DNA of 54,755 bases from Candidatus Bathyarchaeota archaeon. GTDB lineage: Archaea; Thermoproteota; CALKCG01; B24; JAGTQN01. The stretch is taken from NCBI GenBank assembly GCA_018396395.1, contig JAGTQN010000001.1:1-54755 (forward strand). The letters are read 5' to 3'. This document shows positions 44,790-53,051 of this stretch, piece after piece. The position numbers and the translations under genes were made by a program. Each line of letters starts with the position of its first letter. The first letter of the stretch is position 1. The notes under the pieces were generated by a model that saw nothing but the letters and a program-made list of their open reading frames with translations, was not told the DNA's origin and searched no databases.

Positions 44790-45610
44790 CTAGAACCAAC
44801 CGAGGGTCTCATCTTTTTTAGCTCTTTTTAGGCCCCATCTAAAGGTTTTATAGCCGATTGGGAAGAGAATTAAAGCGAAGGCAGAACCCTTTAAGAATTC
44901 TAATAGAATTTGAAGATCTGCTATGGATGCTGCCTTAAGCATTGAGAGCCTCCAGAGATGATATACCCATGTCTGTGGCAAGAACCATGAAATTAATGAC
45001 ACTCCTGGAAGAAAGTTATCCAAGAACTGAACTGGAAATGACATTCCAGCAAGCAACTGCTGAAGCGTATTTATAGTCCATGTTATTGGATCCGTTGATT
45101 TTGTGATTAGCCTGAAACCTATGCTTATCATGGAGAGCCCGAGGAGGATCATGGCAGATATTATGAAGGCTAGAAGGATTGATAGGGATTAATTCTGAGG
45201 TTTATGTTGAACCAGAAGATTCCTATGAGTAGTTGCGGTACGAAGGTTATGAGCGAGAATATGTATGGTCAGGCTATCTGTCCGGCTACGAAGATTGGAA
45301 TCGGTATGCCCGTCTAATAATATTCTCTAGAGTCCATGGATTAAGTCTCCTTTCCAATCCATGGGCTATCGGCATAAAAAGGTTGCCTATAACCAAGCCA
45401 ACTACTAAAAAGGATATGTAGTCCCGTTTCATACTCGGGCACGGGTCTATTTCGATAGACGGCGTTTATTGCCCAGCTTAGTATCCCTATCACTATCGTT
45501 ATTAGCTGGGTTATAACTTGGGTCTTATATGTTCTCCAATCTCTAAAATCCCTCTTGGCAAAGGCCAATATTTGCCTTATAGATATCGATGAATCCAAAT
45601 TTTTAATCAT
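44790..45610 (-). pseudogene. Broken ABC-2 type permease
   Basis: An N-terminal piece begins at 45610 (MIKNLDSSISIRQILAFAKRD, then a membrane helix VITQLITIVIGILSWAINAV), and the frame breaks near 45341. The C-terminal piece ends at 44790 and contains ILLGLSMISIGFRL, FLDNFLPGVSLISWFLP and the final helix ALILFPIGYKTFRWGLKRA. Both match one ABC-2 exporter permease in order, but the middle is frameshifted. The N-terminal codons overlap the tail of the ATPase relic upstream, as in an intact exporter operon. It is most likely non-functional. Confidence 0.75.
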
Positions 45611-45737
45611 GAAGTTTCCGTCCCCCTCTTACTAGGGTTATGAACACTTCCTCCAAACTAGGCTCATGATATTCTATATCCCTGTTTCTGAGGCCATGCT
45701 TATCGACAGAAGGATCTCTCTCTGTATTGAGGTATGT
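45603..45737 (-). pseudogene. 3' remnant of ABC transporter ATPase
   Basis: The open frame reads HGLRNRDIEYHEPSLEEVFI and ends TLVRGGRKLHD before a stop at 45603. E-P-S-L-E-E-V-F is the usual C-terminus of drug- and lipid-exporter ATPases. A stop codon precedes the fragment near 45738 and no Walker motifs lie upstream, so only about 44 codons remain. It overlaps the permease start by 8 nt, which shows the former operon. Confidence 0.75.
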
Positions 45738-45835
45738 TTAAAGGTTTTTGCTAAACGTTATTGAGACGAAGGCTCTGGCTACACCTTGCGCTCCACGAAA
45801 AAATGCCCGAACGGCTTACCATGGCAATGTTTGTT

Positions 45836-46324
45836 TCATAGGGCCCTTAGCTTCTTAACGAAGGTTTTTACGTCCTCCACATTTCCCTTAACCATAGAAG
45901 GTGGCAACCAGTTTTCATAGAAGTTTTGGTGCAACATCCCAGCCGATTGCCAGAGCCTTCTGAGTTCAGTATCTCCTGTCTCCTCCACCAGCTTGGCTAG
46001 GAACCCATGGAGCTCCCTATGGCTACGCAACCTTTCACCCCTTTTAGCAGCTACGGCTTTTAAGGCCTGGGACGCTGCACCCCAAAACTTCTCTGACGAT
46101 TGAACATAATTACCCCTTCGTAGAAGCTCTTCACCTTCAGTCAAGTATTTCTCTGAAAGTTTTGTATGCACCTCCCATATGACCTCGGGGTCATCGATTT
46201 CGAAATGGGATAATATGGCTTCGATCGCCAGATTCTCTAGGCTTACATCCAGCTCCCTAGATTTCTTTACTAGGCATTCCACGACCTTACTCGGAAGCTC
46301 TATTGTAACGCTCATCAACTCCAT
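45836..46324 (-). CDS. PaREP1-family protein with short N-terminal domain
   Basis: This 162-residue protein falls in the PaREP1/PaREP8 family, an archaeal family spread in many copies through Pyrobaculum and other Thermoproteota. The core (about residues 50-160) is helical: SEKYLTEGEELLRRGNYVQSSE, WGAASQALKAVAAKRG, then LHQNFYENW. It resembles HEPN-type bundles, but I do not see the R-x4-6-H RNase motif clearly. A short ribbon-helix-like N-terminus (MSVTIELPSKVVECLVKKS) precedes it. It is intact between two decayed transporter loci. The function of the family is unknown. Start ATG 46324 or 46315. Confidence 0.75.
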   Translation of the reverse strand: MELMSVTIELPSKVVECLVKKSRELDVSLENLAIEAILSHFEIDDPEVIWEVHTKLSEKYLTEGEELLRRGNYVQSSEKFWGAASQALKAVAAKRGERLRSHRELHGFLAKLVEETGDTELRRLWQSAGMLHQNFYENWLPPSMVKGNVEDVKTFVKKLRAL

Positions 46325-46787
46325 CTATAGAGTCATGCCTAAATTAAATTTATACCACGGTTCACGCGGGTAGGAAGACTTGCAACTCTAGGCTCTTATC
46401 ATCCTTATGGCTAGAAGCCTAGAGCAAGCCTACAAGCTCCATAAGTTTTCATAAAATACACCAAAGTTTTAGCTAAGTCGGAGACTAAAAACCTGTAGGA
46501 CTAACAACAAACTCTTTCATGAAGGGCGATAGCCTATTTCATTTCATACAACGCCAAGACGGGTAAATCGTTATTAAAAAGATTCGAACTCAATTGGGTT
46601 GGAATATCCATGCCTCCAAACTTTAAGAGGAAAGGTGTAAGCAATGTCTATACAATGCTATCTCCGTAAAAGGAACGATTATTTACTTTAAGTCTTCGAC
46701 TATTCGCTTTCTTAGCCCCTCTTATCAAAACCAATCGTTATTATTTTATTTTATTCCCTAGTTTTGCCTTCCTCTAGCCTGAGGATA
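46325..46787. other. Gene-free gap with one hairpin
   Basis: This 463-nt stretch lies between the PaREP1 gene and the MFS relic and has no credible gene. CTCTAGGCT (46386-46394) pairs with AGCCTAGAG (46416-46424) around a 21-nt loop. The remainder is AT-rich; I see no tRNA or other RNA gene. Confidence 0.35.
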
Positions 46788-47971
46788 TTAGATTAGAAGG
46801 GCTATCGTCATTCCAATTCCGGCTATGAGGGTCAAAAGGGCGAAGGCTGGAGTGTAAGAGAGGAAGATATCATAAACAATTCCGATGACCAGTACCCCGA
46901 GGAAACCACCAACGTAGGCGAAACCGTCGATGAAGCTAGAAGCAGTTCCCAACTTCTTTTGGAAGAAAGATTGGAGAATAGGTGAAGTAGATGCTTCCAC
47001 CGAAGCCAAGAAATGCGAAGATCAGGGTAAACATCACCAAAACCATGTTTTCCTCTGCCGTAGAGGATAGGATCCACAGGGCCCAGGGCAGAAAGGGTGA
47101 AGGATATGGCTATAGCGAACTTGAACCTACTTTTGAATCCTCCTCCTGTCAACCAAGCTCCTATGAACATACTTCCAGCCCCTGTTAGGGTTGAAAGTCC
47201 TCCCAGAATCGAGCTTGCAATGGAGACATGTGTATTTTTTTTCTGTCAAATATGTTGGGAGCCATGCAAGTAAACTTCGGAAGATGCACATATAGCATGC
47301 GTAGGCAAGGGCTACCATCCATACGTTTCTGTTAAAAAGGATTAGACGAATTCTTTCCCTCATTACCAAAGAACCTTTTGACGAATCGATCCTATGGCAA
47401 TTTGATGGATCCTTTATAAAAACCAGAAAATCCCCGTTGTAAACAACAAAAGAAAGGATGGAAATAAGAACGAAGCACGCCAACTAAAATCCATCGCCAA
47501 ATAACCCGATAGGGCATATGCCACGGTAGGACCTAGTTTGCTGGAAGCAAAAGAAAGCCCATAGCAAATCCCATCGTTCCACTATCCTTCGAATAGGGAT
47601 CAGACACAAGGCGTGTTAGGGCCCCCAAACCATTCCCTGCCCCAGCCCGTTTAGAAACTGTAGCGCCAAACCGATCGAGAAACCTAGCAGAGGTGTAGTT
47701 AAAGCTGAGAGGGAAAAGGCTATGTTAGAAAGGGAGGAGATGATACCCCCAAGAATAACGACCCTCTTAGGACCTATGGTATCCCTAGAAGACCTGTGGG
47801 GAAGAGCGTGATGGCATAGGAAACCAGTTCTGCGGAGGCAAGGGCACCAACATCGCCATGGCTTCATCTGGTAGAGGGCCATCAATATCGGAAGGACGAG
47901 GTAAATTGTATCGGCACAAGTATAACGCCAAATACTCGATACCCAAGACTAGGGTTTTTCAACCTAATCAT
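46788..47971 (-). pseudogene. Decayed MFS transporter
   Basis: Pieces of one major facilitator transporter follow in the right order on the minus strand but in several frames. The N-terminal part near 47971-47800 has MIRLKNPSLGYRVFGVILV. The loop and helix region at 47800-47620 has IGPKRVVILGGIISSLSNIAF and FLNGLGQGMVWGP. The central part at 47400-47240 has NRNVWMVALAYACYMCIFRS and LLAWLPTYL. The C-terminal helices at 47000-46790 have FAYVGGFLGVLVIGIVYDIFL and FALLTLIAGIGMTIALLI. At least four frame breaks are needed to join them, so the gene is dead. The substrate is unknown. Confidence 0.8.
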
Positions 47972-48048
47972 GAACGCCCTTCCTATCCCTTCTTTCCTCA
48001 AGTCCATTAGGAACCTTAAAGAGATGCCTAAGCCTAAAGCCTTGTGTT

Positions 48049-49506
48049 ATGTCCAAGGGCTTCAAGGCTTCCTATTCGGCTCGAATCCCTGCTTCAGATG
48101 TTACTTCCACCTCAAAATCCACCACATCCCCACGTTTTAAGGATGCCCTCACCCTCGCCATAGAAGCCCTAAGCCTCCTCGAGTTGAACAATTTAAGCGC
48201 CAGGGCAGCCCTCCGGGGGGCTACTGAGCAACTTGACATAGAGGACTATGAGGCCCAAAGGGCTGCCCACAGGTTGGTCTTCGAGACCCTCAAAAGGCTC
48301 AATTTCATAGATTTCATGATTAAAAATGCCTTGGACCCGGAGGTCTTCGATACCCTCCCCCTAGGCGTGAAGGCCTTTCTGAGGATATATGCCTACGAGG
48401 TCGTAATAAGGGGAAGGGGACTAAGGGGGGCCCTGGGCTATGTGAGGGCGGCCAGAGACATCCTTGGCTGGAGAACCCTAAATCCGGTTGAGGAAACCTT
48501 CGCCCGCCTTCTGGGCATGAGGCCCGAAGCCCTCATCCTCGCCTCCAAAGAACCTGAGAGAACGGCCCTTAGGACTTTCCACCCTCCCTGGTTCGTGGAA
48601 TATTGCGTAAGGGCCTTCGGAAGGGTTGAGGCCTTAAGGCTTCTTGAGTCTATAGGAAGGGGGGCGCCTTTTACCTTCCTAAGGCTTAACACACTTCGAG
48701 ATTCGGAGCCTCGTATCATCGAAGCCTTGGAGAGGGAGGGTATTAGGCTAAAGGCCTTTGAGGGAATTCGCCATCTTTATGTCTTGACTGGGAATCCCAA
48801 GCTTCCCCTTACGAGGATGAACGCTTATAGGGAAGGCCTCTTCGAAGAGCAAGACCTCCTCAGCGCTTACGCAGTAGAGGCCAGCGGAATAAAGAAAGGC
48901 TTCAAGGTTCTTGAGATAGGGACTAGGAGGCGTAGCCCTGGAGCCATGGCAAGCCACATGGCCCAACTTATGGAAAACGAAGGCCTCATCGTATCCTTAA
49001 GGGATTCTGGACGGGAAGCAAGGATCTGGAAGCTTACCATTGCCAGGATGGGAGTAAGGAACGCTGAGCTCATCCTTGCTAATGCCAATGCCGGCTTCGG
49101 AGCCGGGACTAAGGACTTTATTCCCTTAGACCTCGAGGCTGATCTGGTTTTCTTGGAACCTCCTTCCACTGAAACTGGAGCCTTCCATCAGGATCCATCC
49201 CTCAAGTGGAAAACGAAGCCCGAAGACATCCAACGCTTGGCGAGGCTTCAGGCTAACCTCCTCGAGTCGGCCTTGGGCTATGTAAGGCCTGGTGGGAGTC
49301 TTGTCTACCTAACCTCCAGCCTTACTATCGAGGAAAATGAGATGCAGATCGAAAGGCTCCTGAGGCTTCACAGCGAGTTTGAAGCCATTCCTTTGGAGCC
49401 AAGCCTGGGGCAGTCTGCTTTGAGGGGACTGAAGAACTGCAAAAGGTTTTTCCTCCATCGCCATGGTTGTGGAAGTGGCTTCATCGCTAAGCTGAGAAGG
49501 CTTTAA
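48049..49506 (+). CDS. RsmB/NSUN-like protein lacking catalytic cysteines
   Basis: This 485-residue protein is built like the rRNA m5C methyltransferase RsmB. An N-terminal NusB-like helical domain (about 35-170) is followed by a PUA-like/N1 region and a methyltransferase fold (about 285-485). In active enzymes motif IV is D-A-P-C-S and motif VI is T-C-S with two catalytic cysteines. Here motif IV reads LEPPSTETGAF near 369 and motif VI reads YLTSSLTIEENE near 419, so both cysteines are serine. Motif I, normally D-x-C-A-A-P-G-G-K-T, is changed to LEIGTRRRSPGAM near 289. Methyl transfer to C5 of cytosine by the known route is therefore unlikely; the protein may be a non-catalytic RNA binder or use other chemistry. 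The frame is intact and well kept. Confidence 0.8.
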   Translation: MSKGFKASYSARIPASDVTSTSKSTTSPRFKDALTLAIEALSLLELNNLSARAALRGATEQLDIEDYEAQRAAHRLVFETLKRLNFIDFMIKNALDPEVFDTLPLGVKAFLRIYAYEVVIRGRGLRGALGYVRAARDILGWRTLNPVEETFARLLGMRPEALILASKEPERTALRTFHPPWFVEYCVRAFGRVEALRLLESIGRGAPFTFLRLNTLRDSEPRIIEALEREGIRLKAFEGIRHLYVLTGNPKLPLTRMNAYREGLFEEQDLLSAYAVEASGIKKGFKVLEIGTRRRSPGAMASHMAQLMENEGLIVSLRDSGREARIWKLTIARMGVRNAELILANANAGFGAGTKDFIPLDLEADLVFLEPPSTETGAFHQDPSLKWKTKPEDIQRLARLQANLLESALGYVRPGGSLVYLTSSLTIEENEMQIERLLRLHSEFEAIPLEPSLGQSALRGLKNCKRFFLHRHGCGSGFIAKLRRL

Positions 49507-49593
49507 GATGGGCTTAGAAAAAGCCTTAAAGCCTTCCGGAAGGCTTCAAGATAATCTCATCCTTCATTCCCTTCATCCTTCCCCTCCTTCCGC

Positions 49594-50472
49594 TCATCCT
49601 CTCTTCCTTCTTGCTCGCCTAAGCCTAACCAAGACAATGGGATAATGGGGAATTCTGCGAAGCATATCCCACGTTACTTTGGTCAAGCCCCTAGCTTTAA
49701 GTCTCTCAGCCATTTCCCAGACATCCCTTCCCGCTCCATGGCCCCTTAGCCTCTCGGCAAGGAAGCAGATTTCCAAAAGCCCATCTAAGGGAAGGGAAGG
49801 ACCTTCCATAGCAAAGGCTACGGCCACGGGTGTAGGTCTCGCCTTCAACTTCAGGGAGGCTCCTATCAGATAGGCGAAAAAACCTAGAGGCTTTATTCCC
49901 TTTATCGGATTTCTCACCGTTGTGAAGTAAAGGCTTCTCCAATGGAAGGTTCGATCGGTGTCCGATATGATAACCGTCGCATGTTTACCAGTTTCTCGAA
50001 GGATTATATCCCTTAAGCCTTCAGCTATCTTCTGGGCATTCCTAAGGGGTAGGGCCGCGTAAGCGTATGGCAGGTTTACGACGTCTATGCCACCCTCAGA
50101 GGCATGGCGTAGGGCATGGAGAAAACCCCCATGCCTCAGGATCGCCTCCTTATGATGGGATCCCTCTTGTAATGGATATGCCCTTAGCCTTAAGATCGTC
50201 GTGGGCTTGAGATGGCATAGGTAGCCTAAGAAATAGCCCCATCCAATCCGCATCCAAAACCTTGCCAGGAACTTAGCCATAAGGCTCGGCTTGTATTCGC
50301 TCTCATCGATAATGTTGCCAAGGGCTACGGAAAGGGCCTTTTGGGAAAGCACTATGAAATCCCCATCCCTTAGCCAAGGGCGGACAGCCTCGAGGATGAG
50401 GCTTTCATAATCGCTTCCCGGGAGCCATAGGGGGGTCTGAAGGGCCTTGGCGGAAAGCCTCAGAAGCCTCAA
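49594..50472 (-). CDS. CofE-like F420-0:gamma-glutamyl ligase family protein
   Basis: This 292-residue protein belongs to the coenzyme F420 gamma-glutamyl ligase family. The N-terminal VLSQKALSVALGNII near 43-57 corresponds to the substrate-binding start of CofE. GGIDVVNLPYAYAALPL near 127-143 and the metal-binding VIISDTDRTF near 167-176 match the archaeal enzyme's landmarks. It is somewhat longer than canonical CofE and has an extra helical insert (AKFLARFWMRIGWGYFLGYL, 67-86). It may add glutamate to F420-0 or to another phosphate-containing cofactor; no other F420 gene is in the window. The start codon is TTG at 50472. Confidence 0.75.
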   Translation of the reverse strand: MRLLRLSAKALQTPLWLPGSDYESLILEAVRPWLRDGDFIVLSQKALSVALGNIIDESEYKPSLMAKFLARFWMRIGWGYFLGYLCHLKPTTILRLRAYPLQEGSHHKEAILRHGGFLHALRHASEGGIDVVNLPYAYAALPLRNAQKIAEGLRDIILRETGKHATVIISDTDRTFHWRSLYFTTVRNPIKGIKPLGFFAYLIGASLKLKARPTPVAVAFAMEGPSLPLDGLLEICFLAERLRGHGAGRDVWEMAERLKARGLTKVTWDMLRRIPHYPIVLVRLRRARRKRG

Positions 50473-50615
50473 GGACCTTTCCTTTTCTTTCTTTCCCTTG
50501 CATCCAGGAATGCCGCTTCTACTTTACGGTAGTTCTTTCTATCTCTATCCTACTTGGCTTAACGATAAGAGGATGCTCCCTTAAGCATCCATAGGTTTCA
50601 TGGAAAACCTAAGCC

Positions 50616-50999
50616 TCACCTCGAATCTGAGGAATTGGAACTTCCCTCCGCCTTCCGGCCTTCATATTCGACGACCCAGGCACCTCTCCTCGAACGGGTT
50701 AAATCCTCGATACGCCGCCTCACTTGTTTTATGGAGGTCTCCAGCCCCTTAATCCTCTTCTCAACCTCTCCAAGCTCATTCTCAAGAGGTCCTATACGAT
50801 TGGTGAGGTTGAGCATGGATCTTTCGAGGCGCCCAGCCTCTAGATAATCCCTAGTGCTGTAAAACTTACTCCTAACCTCTTCGAGGTCTCGCTTGAGTTC
50901 CGCCAAGGCGGAGTTAAGCTCACCCCTTCGCCGTTGGGCTTCCTTGAGGGCTTCCTCGAGCTTTGCCTCCTCCTCCTTAAGCTCTTCGATGGAAGACAT
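50616..50999 (-). CDS. Small coiled-coil protein
   Basis: This 127-residue protein is almost wholly a heptad-rich coiled coil from residue 3 to about 105, rich in Glu, Lys, Arg and Leu (ELKEEEAKLEEALKEAQRR at the start). It has no other recognisable domain. The tail SRRGAWVVEYEGRKAEGSS is basic, then polar. Prefoldin-like or SMC-hinge-like roles cannot be told apart from sequence. It is divergent from the UroD-like gene. Confidence 0.55.
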   Translation of the reverse strand: MSSIEELKEEEAKLEEALKEAQRRRGELNSALAELKRDLEEVRSKFYSTRDYLEAGRLERSMLNLTNRIGPLENELGEVEKRIKGLETSIKQVRRRIEDLTRSRRGAWVVEYEGRKAEGSSNSSDSR

Positions 51000-51070
51000 G
51001 GTAATGCAGCCTCCCTTAAATGGAAAGGGAATTCCTTTTTTATAATTTTCTCCCTATTCACTTCAATTCA

Positions 51071-51078
51071 ATTTATAT
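51071..51078 (+). promoter_or_regulatory. TATA box for UroD-like gene
   Basis: ATTTATAT at 51071-51078 is centred about 26 nt before the TTG at 51100. Archaeal transcription starts about 25 nt from the TATA box, so the message would be leaderless or nearly so from that TTG. An upstream in-frame TTG at 51085 would then lie ahead of the transcript start. Confidence 0.5.
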
Positions 51079-51099
51079 GGTTTTTTGGATGTGGACCCT

Positions 51100-52173
51100 T
51101 TGAACGGACGCGAGCGTTTCAGGAGAATTATGGACTTCGAGAGGCCCGACCGGTTGCCCCTCTACGAGTGGCTTGGCTTCTGGAAGGATACCTTGGACCG
51201 ATGGTATGGGGAGGGGCTCCCTCCTGGAATGGCAGTCGAGGACTACTTCGACTTCGATAAGACGGAGATCCTTCCGATAGACTTTGGTCCTATACCAAGA
51301 TTTGTTCCGAGGACTTTGGAGGAAGATGATCGATACAAGATCGTCATAAACGAGAAGGGCATCATCGCGAAACACCTGAAAACTTCGACCTCCATGCCAA
51401 GCTTCCTAGCCTTTCCCGTTAAGTCCAGGGAAGACTTCCATAAAATCAAGGTGCGCTTCAACCCTAAGGATCCTAGGCGTTATCCAATAACTTGGAGCGA
51501 TGAGCTTATAGAGTACTATAAAGCCCTCGATCGTCCTTTAAGGCTTCGTTTCCCTGGCTTCTTCTGGCAGGCAAGGGACCTTATGGGCCTTCCCTATCTT
51601 TCCATAGCCTTCTTTAGGGAAAAGAGGCTTCTCCATGAATTCTTCGATTTTTGGGCAGACTTCATCATCGAGACGAGTGAGGAAGCCCTATCTGTCGTAA
51701 GACCCGATTATGTGGACTTCGCCGAGGACATGTCCTATAAGAATGGCCCCCACATCTCGCCAAGGTTCTTCGAGGACTTCATCCAACCATCCTATTGCAA
51801 AGTTACATCCTTCCTCCGTAGCAAGGGCATCGATGTCATCGCCGTGGATACGGATGGGGACCCATCTCTTCTCCTTCCTAGCCTTATCGAAGCCGGAGTG
51901 AACTGCCTGATCCCCCTTGAGGTGGCCGCCGGTATGGATGTCGGAAGGCTAAGAAAAGCCTATGGAAGAAAGCTTCGCTTCATAGGAGGCATCGATAAGC
52001 GTGCCCTGGCCTTAGGAGGGACGCATCTAGAAGCTGAGGTAAGGAGGAGGTTCCAAGAGGCAAAGGGAGGGGGCTATATCCCCTCAGTAGATCATAGTGT
52101 TCCAGTGGACGTTTCCTTTCAGAACTACTGCCGATATGTGGAGCTGAGAAGGGAACTCATGCATGACCTATGA
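51100..52173 (+). CDS. UroD/MtaA-family protein
   Basis: This protein of about 357 residues has the uroporphyrinogen decarboxylase fold, also used by corrinoid methyltransferases such as MtaA and MtbA. It begins MNGRERFRRIMDFERPDRLP, the family's usual opening. Later come VDFAEDMSYKNGPHISPRFF near 205-225, IDVIAVDTDGD near 246, LIPLEVAAGMDVGRLRKAYG near 270, and GGIDKRALALG near 297. MtaA-type zinc sites use H-x-C-x(n)-C; the region here, NCLIPLEVAAG, keeps only one cysteine, so zinc binding is uncertain. True haem synthesis is unlikely, since no other haem gene is near. It may transfer methyl groups to a corrinoid or thiol. A start at 51085 adds five residues and is less likely given the TATA box. 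Confidence 0.75.
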   Translation: MNGRERFRRIMDFERPDRLPLYEWLGFWKDTLDRWYGEGLPPGMAVEDYFDFDKTEILPIDFGPIPRFVPRTLEEDDRYKIVINEKGIIAKHLKTSTSMPSFLAFPVKSREDFHKIKVRFNPKDPRRYPITWSDELIEYYKALDRPLRLRFPGFFWQARDLMGLPYLSIAFFREKRLLHEFFDFWADFIIETSEEALSVVRPDYVDFAEDMSYKNGPHISPRFFEDFIQPSYCKVTSFLRSKGIDVIAVDTDGDPSLLLPSLIEAGVNCLIPLEVAAGMDVGRLRKAYGRKLRFIGGIDKRALALGGTHLEAEVRRRFQEAKGGGYIPSVDHSVPVDVSFQNYCRYVELRRELMHDL

Positions 52174-52303
52174 TGGCATGATTGGCGGATCGTTGCTTGC
52201 TGATTTGTTTGCTGGCTGTTTTCGTTCTTCAGCTCATAGGAGAAAAAGATAAACGGCTCAAGTAGAAACATTTTTCATACTCATAGGATGGGATTGATAA
52301 GCC

Positions 52304-53014
52304 TTGAAAACCCCTTTGGCGGCATCAGTGCCCCCAGCAAAGCGTAGGATCGAGTTCGACTCAGCCCTGTGTAGCTGGTGTGGTTGTTGTGAGCTTATAT
52401 GCTCTCTAGTCCACGAGGACGAATGTCGTCCCTCCTTGGCCAGGATTCATATAGTCGTAAATCAGTTTGCTGCGAAAGTTTCGGCAAGCTTCTGTAAGCA
52501 ATGCGATGAGGCGCCATGCATTTCGGCATGTCCTGTCAAGGCAATATTCGTGGATGTGGGAACGGGGGCAAGGATCATCGATGAAGGGCTTTGCGTTGGA
52601 TGCGGAGCCTGTGCAAAAGCATGTCCCCTCAACATGGAAGGGAATGTCTTAACCCTCAATCCTGAAAAGAACGTTTACATAAAGTGCGACCTTTGTGTTG
52701 GGCTTGGCGGCCCCCGTTGTGTGGCTATATGTCCTCAAGGGGCTCTGAGATACATCGAAGTTGAGACTTTAGGGTTCGATCCTTGTCCTCCCTCGATTTC
52801 CAAAGGGAATGGCGTAACGAAGAATGATGGCGGAAAAGCCCTAGGAGGGAATGAGGATCGGGGGAATGATGGGTTAATAATTGCTAATCTTCTAGATAGA
52901 TCGAAGAAGAAGGAAAAGAAAGTGAAATGGATAAGCCCCCTCAGCTCGGATCGATCTAACCCATATCCCTTCCTTTTTAACTTAAATTTATATAACATTT
53001 ATAAGCAGTTATAA
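52304..53014 (+). CDS. Four-cluster [4Fe-4S] ferredoxin (HycB/DmsB-like)
   Basis: This 236-residue protein has four cysteine clusters: CSWCGCCELIC near residues 23-33, CKQCDEAPCISAC near 64-76, CVGCGACAKAC near 92-102 and CDLCVGLGGPRCVAIC near 126-141. These can hold four [4Fe-4S] clusters as in electron-transfer subunits of formate lyase, DMSO reductase or AOR-type oxidoreductases. The HEDECRPSLARIHI stretch near 37-50 is typical of AOR-associated ferredoxins, but no such oxidoreductase is nearby. The last 80 residues are low-complexity and charged; they overlie the TBP promoter and may not be part of the native protein. Start TTG at 52304. Electron donor or acceptor role likely; partner unknown. 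Confidence 0.8.
   Translation: MKTPLAASVPPAKRRIEFDSALCSWCGCCELICSLVHEDECRPSLARIHIVVNQFAAKVSASFCKQCDEAPCISACPVKAIFVDVGTGARIIDEGLCVGCGACAKACPLNMEGNVLTLNPEKNVYIKCDLCVGLGGPRCVAICPQGALRYIEVETLGFDPCPPSISKGNGVTKNDGGKALGGNEDRGNDGLIIANLLDRSKKKEKKVKWISPLSSDRSNPYPFLFNLNLYNIYKQL
52986..52993 (+). promoter_or_regulatory. TATA box of the TBP gene
   Basis: TTTATATA at 52986-52993, with a second TTTATAAG at 52998-53005, lies upstream of the tbp start at 53052. Transcription would start near 53015-53025, giving a leader of roughly 30-35 nt that contains the hairpin at 53031-53047. TBP could bind this box and regulate itself; this is inference. Confidence 0.5.
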
Positions 53015-53030
53015 AAAGTCGTCATGTTTT

Positions 53031-53047
53031 TTACCACAAGGTGGTAA
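53031..53047 (+). promoter_or_regulatory. Hairpin in the TBP leader
   Basis: TTACCAC (53031-53037) pairs exactly with GTGGTAA (53041-53047) around the 3-nt loop AAG, just 4 nt before the TTG start of tbp. The G-rich right arm is the only Shine-Dalgarno-like stretch, so folding could limit ribosome access; as DNA it could be an operator. The symmetry is seen, the role inferred. Confidence 0.45.
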
Positions 53048-53051
53048 GGTT

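Noticed and set aside
46560..46610. A GATTCGAACTC stretch resembling a tRNA T-loop
   Set aside because: No acceptor, D or anticodon stems can be built around it.
51085..51099. Upstream TTG as the start of the UroD-like gene
   Set aside because: It is only about 10 nt from the TATA centre, so the transcript would begin after it; the family's usual opening matches the TTG at 51100.
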